Origin: Oegoconia quadripuncta
Taxonomy: Eukaryota; Arthropoda; Insecta; Lepidoptera; Autostichidae
Reading direction: 5' to 3'
NCBI GenBank assembly: GCA_949316235.1
Contig: OX438742.1
Location: 12,337,315 to 12,401,314, forward strand
DNA: 64,000 bases
Position numbers and translations under genes: made by a program. This document shows, in pieces, positions 58,706-64,000 of the stretch. Under the pieces are notes generated by a model. That model did no database searches. It had not been told where the DNA came from and saw nothing but the letters and a program-made list of their open reading frames with translations. Numbering within the stretch: the first letter of the stretch is position 1; each line of letters begins with the position of its first letter.

Positions 58706-59223
58706 TATAGGTACATACAAGCTAAGATTATAGGTAAATAATCTAAGTATACAAGTACCTATATAAATTCGTAGATATATAAATTCCTTGGGGTTTTAGA
58801 TTTAGGTAAATAATTTAAGCTTGGGGTGAGCCCCTCTGCCTCGTAAGAACGAAAAACTCGCAAACGATCACATTACCTGCCATCTGGGCTATGTTTTTCA
58901 TGCCTGGCAATATAGGTCCCAACGTCAGATTGTTTCCAATGTGACCATAATGTGGGCAGTATATGATGAATGTCGGGTTGAGTGGCCCTTTTATATTTGT
59001 AATTTCTAGCAGTAGATTACTTTAGTTACTTAATTTCTAATTCTTATTTCGGTATTCATATTTTAAGACACGCGTACAATAACAAATGATTCAGAGAAAA
59101 AGATGGGCCCCACAGGCGAACGCAAACGTGAGGTAAGCCAGTATAGCCACTTTAAACGAATTATAGGCGAAAAACCTGATAAAGCAATGACAGAATAATT
59201 ACACATCATTAGGTAGGCTTAAG

Positions 59224-59504
59224 GAGCGTCCGTGGCTCAGCGGTTAGGACGCGGTCCCCCAATTTAGGAGGTCCGGGTTCGATTCCCAGGCAGGTCAATG
59301 TACCAATGAGTTTTTATCCGATCTTAAACGGTGAAAGAAAACACCGTGAGGAAACCTGTATGCCTGAGAAATAAAAATTCAAAGGCATGTGAATTCCTCA
59401 ACCCGCATATGGCCGCGTGGTGGACTATGGACTATACTCCCTCATATATGAGGGAAGGCCCTATATCCCTGCAGTGGGATGTTTACGGGTTGATGATGAT
59501 GATG
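59224..59504 (+). mobile_element. SINE family 2, full-length copy
   Basis: GCGTCCGTGGCTCAGCGGTT (A-box) and CCGGGTTCGATTCCCAGG (B-box) form a tRNA-like head. The body carries CACCGTGAGGAAACCTGTAT and CCCTGCAGTGGGATG, and it ends in GATGATGATGATG. This is not a functional tRNA gene, because the tRNA-like part runs into the SINE body. Confidence 0.85.
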
Positions 59505-59639
59505 CCACTGATTGAATTCAGTGTCTCCAACTACGCCGTAATTACGTTAGACCCAACATATTTTTTATAAATCTACTACCTACCATACACATGTCATTAG
59601 GGTGCCGCATTCTACGTTTATAAAAGAAACTAAAAGTCT

Positions 59640-59966
59640 TCATTGTTCATTCATCTTTAAGTTACAGTCAGTAGTTTCATTCGACACCTCATATTTACGA
59701 AATGCGAACCTGTTATTAACAATACGCCGGTCCAGATCGACCCATTTTTTGTCAATTAGACCTTGACACATTAACACGGTGGGGGACCGCGATGTGTAGC
59801 GCACAAATGGCTGCAGATGACCATGGGGCATCGCATAATTGATCAGACTGATAATCTCCGAGAAAATCAATGCATCTCTAAAACCGATATCTGTGTTCTT
59901 AAGCGCAATTAATGCCACGGTCATGAGTCCACGTTCAGATAACGCAAATTTAAATAAATCACTCAA
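59640..59966 (-). CDS. Unrecognised 108-codon open frame, possible exon
   Basis: An open minus-strand frame without ATG at its start (TTG after a stop codon) gives a protein-like sequence: GLMTVALIALKNTDIGFRDA, then MPHGHLQPFVRYTSRSP and KKWVDLDRRIVNNRFAFRK. The balanced composition is unlike the Phe/Ile/Lys-rich chance frames nearby. No convincing acceptor or partner exon was seen. It could be a terminal exon, a pseudogene or chance. I do not recognise a family. Confidence 0.25.
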   Translation of the reverse strand: MSDLFKFALSERGLMTVALIALKNTDIGFRDALIFSEIISLINYAMPHGHLQPFVRYTSRSPTVLMCQGLIDKKWVDLDRRIVNNRFAFRKYEVSNETTDCNLKMNEQ

Positions 59967-59999
59967 TTATATTAACACACGCTTAAATGAGATGTAGAA

Positions 60000-60730
60000 A
60001 TCTCTTAAAGCCTCTGATTCGCGCTAGGAAGTATTTGGCAAACAACTGAAAACCCACAAAAATCAAGTTTCCCATAGCTGCAACTTACCCAGTCAAGTAC
60101 AAAGGCTCTAAAGTAGCCGGCAATGAACTACAAGCGAGGGAATGCAATGTTGCGTAAAATGTAAAACTCGCTCAGCGGTACCTACTCGCCATGCGAAGTC
60201 CGCTTGGGGGTCAGAGCGATCATTGTGCACATATTTGCTATGAACTGTATGCTTTGTCGCCTCGCCTGAGCGAGTAATCGCCCGTCGTACTCGAACACTG
60301 GCTTTATAGCTATCTACTATCAGAACTATTATGCCCGCTCCTCCCTGCTTGCCAAATCGTTTCTAGTTTCTGGCTTCTCGGTCATCGTCGTTCAGAGTGG
60401 GGTGTTTTTTTAAATTACAAACTAAGCGAGGGAACGGGTTCCTATCCATGCTTGATGAAAATCGATTAATCTGTTTCGAAGATATTTAGCTTCCAAATAA
60501 GTCAAATCAGTATTGTCACACTATTTCGAAAATTCTATGGTCGATTTGTGTCACTCAGTGGAATGATTCCTGCCAGTTTCAAGCCTCGGAAATCGGGAAT
60601 TCCGTTCAAGTTTTTCGAATTCACATCAAAAGTAACGCAATACATGGGGCATACTAAAAGTTTTGCACTTCTAGATAATCGGAACTATTTGAATTTTGAA
60701 TGTTATATTTTTTCAAACGACTTGCAACCT
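60000..60730. other. No supported gene
   Basis: Mixed-composition DNA, with 60150-60300 moderately GC-rich. No splice-bounded exon or known repeat recognised. Confidence 0.35.
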
Positions 60731-60739
60731 TCTTAGTAT

Positions 60740-61749
60740 TAAAAAAAATTGGCGGGAAATCATTTGTCAATTGTTTTTTATCACACATCAAAGTTCTACT
60801 ATTAAAAAAAGGGCGGGAAACCTTTGAACTGTGAAGGCGGCTTTTTTAAAGTTTTATTAATTTTGTAAAATTTTATTGATTTGTTTGGGATTAAAGTTAA
60901 TTTTCTGATTCCCTTTGAGTATTCTGAGGAAGATGGGTAGGCGCAAAAGGCGCAAACCTGACGACGAGGTAGATAATGAAGGCGAGGAAAGCACTGATTC
61001 TGGAGAAGAAGCAGATAAGTATACGCCATTTAGAATTAAAAATTATGTAAGGCAGTATCCGGAAGATGGAAGTAACTTTGAGTATCTTGTTATCTACGAG
61101 AGTTCTGAGTTGGAAAACCTCGCTTAAGGCCTTAGGCACCTCGCTTAAGCGTCACAATAAAGGCATAAAACGTTTTAAACGCATCAACAGATACAAAGTA
61201 GGGGCCATATTTGAGCGGCCAGGGCTTGCAAATTATGCATTAAATAACAGCAAAGTGCTCAAAGAAATGCATCTTAAAGCGACCATACCAGCGGCACTCA
61301 CAGAAGTCATTGGAGTGATTAAAAATGTACCAACCTACATGTCCAATAAAAGAATTTATAATGGTATTTCCAGCTGCAGGGATGTAGTCTCCGTCCGTCG
61401 CTTCATGCGCCGGGGTCTGGACGATGATGGTAATACATGTCTGCTACCTACCCAAGCTGTCGCCATAACTTTTGCCTGTCCAATTTTACCAGATAACATT
61501 GATATTAACTCATGGTATTTCGAGGTAAGCAAATACACACCACCTGTGAGCCAGTGCCTGCGGTGTCTCCACTATGGTCACATTGGCAAATATTGCAAAA
61601 ACGCCCAGAAATGTTCAATCTGTGGAGAAGGCCATCACTTTAAAGATTGTAATAAAACTGCAAAAGAAGCTGTGTGCGTTCATTGTAATGGTAACCATAT
61701 TGCCATTTCATCTGAGTGTCCAATAAAACAGAAAAAAATTGAAGAAAAT
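60740..61749 (+). mobile_element. Jockey-type LINE: 5' UTR and gag-like ORF1, interrupted
   Basis: Two GGCGGGAAA-containing 5' UTR blocks precede ORF1, whose ATG is at 60933 (MGRRKRRKPDDEVDNEGEES). The frame shifts by about 61110-61140 and continues with YKVGAIFERPGLANYALNN. Three Cys/His knuckles follow: CLRCLHYGHIGKYC, CSICGEGHHFKDC and CVHCNGNHIAISSEC. Such knuckles bind the element's RNA. The frame loses similarity after KIEEN, exactly where a gypsy LTR begins at 61750. ORF2 is not in the window. Confidence 0.75.
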
Positions 61750-61906
61750 TGTATCATCTTAAGTCTATTTTGATCACACCTCAATGTCTAAGTGGAAGAA
61801 CGGCGTCTCCCGCGAAGACAGAGAGAGAGAAATGTCAGTGTAGATTGGACACGAGTAATAAAACTAATATTTGATAAAAAACTTTGTTTATTTTACATAT
61901 GATACA
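61750..61906 (+). repeat. 5' LTR of the second gypsy element
   Basis: Begins TGTATCAT and ends ATGATACA, a perfect 8-bp inverted pair with TG...CA termini. It is 157 bp, contains AATAAAAC near 61857, and is followed at once by the primer-binding site. Confidence 0.85.
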
Positions 61907-61917
61907 TGGCGCAGTCG
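61907..61917 (+). promoter_or_regulatory. tRNA primer-binding site
   Basis: TGGCGCAGTCG directly abuts the LTR. The same sequence begins the primer site of Drosophila 17.6/297-type gypsy elements, where tRNA-Ser is the primer; use of that tRNA here is inferred. Confidence 0.75.
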
Positions 61918-61973
61918 TTTATATCGAACATTGTTGTGAAGCATACTTTTAAAACGAAAGCATCGACATTAGT

Positions 61974-62300
61974 ACAAAGTCTCGTTTCGTACAATTTGAT
62001 TTTTTTTAGCAGTTTGTACAAAATTTTGTTTGGCATATTAGGAGTTCGTACAAAATGTGACGCGGTTACTTTTTTAGCAAATTCGCACAATTTCGCGATT
62101 GAAACAAAACGTTCAATTGGTACAAAAAGGTCTTTAGTACAAAGTCTCGTTTTGTACAATTAAATAGTTTTTAGCAGTTTGTACAAAATATTGTTTGGCA
62201 AATTAGGAGTTCGTACAAAATGTGATGCGGCTATTTTTTTAAGGGAAATTCACACAATTTCGCGATTCAAACAAAATGTTTAATTGGAACAAATATGTAT
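61974..62300 (+). repeat. Tandem duplication in the gypsy leader
   Basis: Two units, starting at 61974 and 62139 (165-bp period), share ACAAAGTCTCGTTT.GTACAA, TTAGCAGTTTGTACAAAAT, AGGAGTTCGTACAAAATGTG and ACAATTTCGCGATT. Within them GTACAAA recurs many times. Confidence 0.85.
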
Positions 62301-62627
62301 TTATTAAGCGAACAACATTTCTAAATTACTTATGCACATTCACTATCCATCCAAAATTTCAAGTAATTCGTCCGCATTCTGATAGTAATTTTTTTCAACA
62401 TTGTTATCATTATTGTCTTCTTCATTGAATGGTATTACTCTTAATCTATTTAAACATTCTATGACATCAATTTTTTTCATCAATAAATCATCCACTATGT
62501 TTTTAATCTTTTTATCTTTAATATATTCACTTCTCCTTCTCCTTTTATGCTCAATGTTCATCCTGACTCTTTCTATTTTGAATTCATTTCTCTTTGCTTC
62601 CTTCTTTAATGCAGAAACAACGTATAC

Positions 62628-63770
62628 ATGGCGACAACATTCAATTTGCCAGACAAATTACAAGTTTCCTCAGGAAATCTTTCTGAAAATTGGCGGAGCT
62701 TTCAGCAGTCTTTGGACATATATTTACTTGCTTCGGGATTGGACAACACCAGTGATGAGAGACGAATAGCGATATTGTTAAATATTATTGGTGAAAGCGG
62801 TCTGAAAATTTACAATAATTTCAGTTTCGAGGGCGAAAAATCTAGGACATACGATGAGGTTATAAAACGTTTCTGTGAGTATTGCGAACCAAAGAAAAAC
62901 GTTTTGCATTCAAGATTTTTATTTTATAACCGTAAACAAGAAGACAGTGAACCGTTTGACAATTTTCTCACCGATATTAAGAAATTATCTAAGGACTGTA
63001 AATTTAAGTCTGACGAAGAGGCCATTAGAGACAGGTTGGTTTTGGGAACGAATGACTTGGATACACAGAGGAAATTGATTGTAGAGGGCGATGCTGAGCT
63101 TGATACGGTGATTACTAAACTTCGTTTAGCAGAAATAGGTAGAAGGCATGCAACCGAGGTGCAAGGGAAAGTTGTTGAAGTTGATAAAGTTGAGAAGAGT
63201 AAGCTATTTATAGTTGTAAAATGTAAATGGTGTGGGCAGCAATATGAACGAAAACTTGAAGTATGTCCAGCAAGGGGAAAAATGTGTACTAAGTGTAATA
63301 AATACAACCATTTTGCTACAGTATGCCGAAGCAGGTTTGTCAAAACCATAGCCAATGATCCATTAGGTCAAATGGATAATGACGACGAATACTTCTGTGG
63401 TGGTGTCCAAAAAACGGTATGTTCCACTGAATGGTCACAATTATTGTTGTTAGAGAGTTTTAATTTTAAACTTGACACTGGCTCGGATGTTAATTTGATT
63501 CCGATGAGCATTTACCGGATATTAATTCAAAGAAGAAAGCTAAATTTGCAGGCTTGCAAATTTAGACTACAGGCTTATAATAATACTGGAATTAAAGTAT
63601 TTGGTACTGTGCTATTAGAAGTCAGGTTAAAGAAGAAGTCTTTTTTTGTGGAGTTTATTATTACTGACTCTCGGTTTCAGCCTACTCTTGGCAAAGATTC
63701 ATGTTTGCTATTAGGTTTGATTGAGAGGAAATTTATAAATAAAATTAATTCATTGAATGTTTTAATTTAA
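62628..63770 (+). CDS. gypsy gag-protease polyprotein
   Basis: 380 codons, intact. Residues 1 to about 180 form a Ty3-type Gag (NWRSFQQSLDIYLLASGLDN near the start, NFLTDIKKLSKDCKF in the middle). A Cys cluster at about 200-238 (CKWCG, VCPARGKMC, CTKCNKYNHFATVC) is the nucleic-acid-binding knuckle region. Residues from about 278 hold an aspartic protease: FKLDTGSDVNLIP has the catalytic DTG, and a second strand block is LGKDSCLLLGLI. The frame ends just after the protease, where reverse transcriptase should follow. ATG at 62628 follows a polypyrimidine tract and CAG (62612-62614), which looks like a splice acceptor. The style fits K02A2.6-like gypsy elements. Confidence 0.85.
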   Translation: MATTFNLPDKLQVSSGNLSENWRSFQQSLDIYLLASGLDNTSDERRIAILLNIIGESGLKIYNNFSFEGEKSRTYDEVIKRFCEYCEPKKNVLHSRFLFYNRKQEDSEPFDNFLTDIKKLSKDCKFKSDEEAIRDRLVLGTNDLDTQRKLIVEGDAELDTVITKLRLAEIGRRHATEVQGKVVEVDKVEKSKLFIVVKCKWCGQQYERKLEVCPARGKMCTKCNKYNHFATVCRSRFVKTIANDPLGQMDNDDEYFCGGVQKTVCSTEWSQLLLLESFNFKLDTGSDVNLIPMSIYRILIQRRKLNLQACKFRLQAYNNTGIKVFGTVLLEVRLKKKSFFVEFIITDSRFQPTLGKDSCLLLGLIERKFINKINSLNVLI

Positions 63771-64000
63771 ACTACTTATTTATATAAAAGCACTTTAATT
63801 AATCTGAATATAATCTTTATGACCATGTAGACATGTCGATTAACCCAAAGCTCTCATGAAACGTCAAAACGTTGCTGCGCGCCCAAAGTGCGCTTACATT
63901 GTACTCGACGTGCACTTTATGGTGCGTTTATTAGCTACGCCAACACGTTTCCTTCTTTTGATATAAAAAAGAAAAAAGTAAGTATATAACACTAAAATAA

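Larger units (their letters stand above)
61750..64000 (+). mobile_element. Ty3/gypsy LTR retrotransposon, 5' part (continues past the window)
   Basis: The 5' LTR (61750-61906) and adjoining primer-binding site, a long leader with a tandem duplication, and an intact gag-protease frame (62628-63770) are present in order. No reverse transcriptase follows the stop within the remaining 230 bp. The 3' LTR is not in the window. The element sits inside the zinc-knuckle end of a jockey-type ORF1 and so is the younger of the two. Confidence 0.8.

Noticed and set aside
59224..59300. Possible tRNA gene
   Set aside because: It has A- and B-boxes, but the sequence continues into a SINE body shared with 39281-39594, and no complete cloverleaf or terminator is present.
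62924..63355. 143-codon minus-strand frame
   Set aside because: It lies entirely antisense to the intact gag-protease frame and has Ser/Leu/Cys-rich shadow composition.

Overview
The window looks like nuclear DNA of an insect, most likely a moth or butterfly. It is AT-rich, the genes are split into short exons with GT-AG introns, there are no prokaryotic operons, and repeats are dense. Three tRNA-headed SINE families, RTE-, CR1- and jockey-type LINEs, Ty3/gypsy LTR elements, and Tc1/mariner-, piggyBac- and hAT-type short elements are all visible. Placement in Lepidoptera is an inference from the repeat style; no gene was matched to a database.

Layout. 1-9.4 kb: degenerate RTE reverse transcriptase pieces, one exon-like block at 2.5 kb, a truncated CR1/jockey-type LINE (5.6-6.7 kb, minus) and an internally deleted gypsy element with LTRs, polypurine tract and a nested SINE (6.8-9.4 kb). 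9.9-16.9 kb: a six-exon gene (copy A) of a family I do not recognise. 17.6-28.4 kb: a foldback element, a large palindromic TA-flanked element (20.3-21.1 kb), a 5'-truncated RTE-type LINE (23.2-24.8 kb), AT-rich DNA and a CR1 tail. 28.5-31.0 kb: a two-exon fragment and a four-exon gene for a membrane-anchored, catalytically altered serine-protease homologue. 31-42 kb: LINE, Tc1, hAT and SINE debris. 42.1-55.0 kb: three more units of the copy A family (B, C and D), with D running to its own terminal exon. 55-60.7 kb: SINEs and another palindromic element carrying the tail of a transposase. 60.7-64 kb: a jockey-type ORF1 cut short by a gypsy element whose LTR edges, primer-binding site and gag-protease frame are clear; it continues past the window edge.

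The most striking signal is the repeated gene family. Four units share long stretches of nearly identical intron, yet their exons differ strongly while keeping splice phase: exon 2 is 79, 79, 76 and 79 nt. Between A and D the 60 nt before exon 2 match at 58 positions, but exon 2 itself at only 44 of 79. Faster change in exons than in introns points to diversifying selection on the protein. The family's function is unknown to me. The duplicates also provide empty sites that date insertions: a TTAA-flanked 592-bp element and a 343-bp element with perfect 62-bp inverted ends are in D and absent from the same introns of A.
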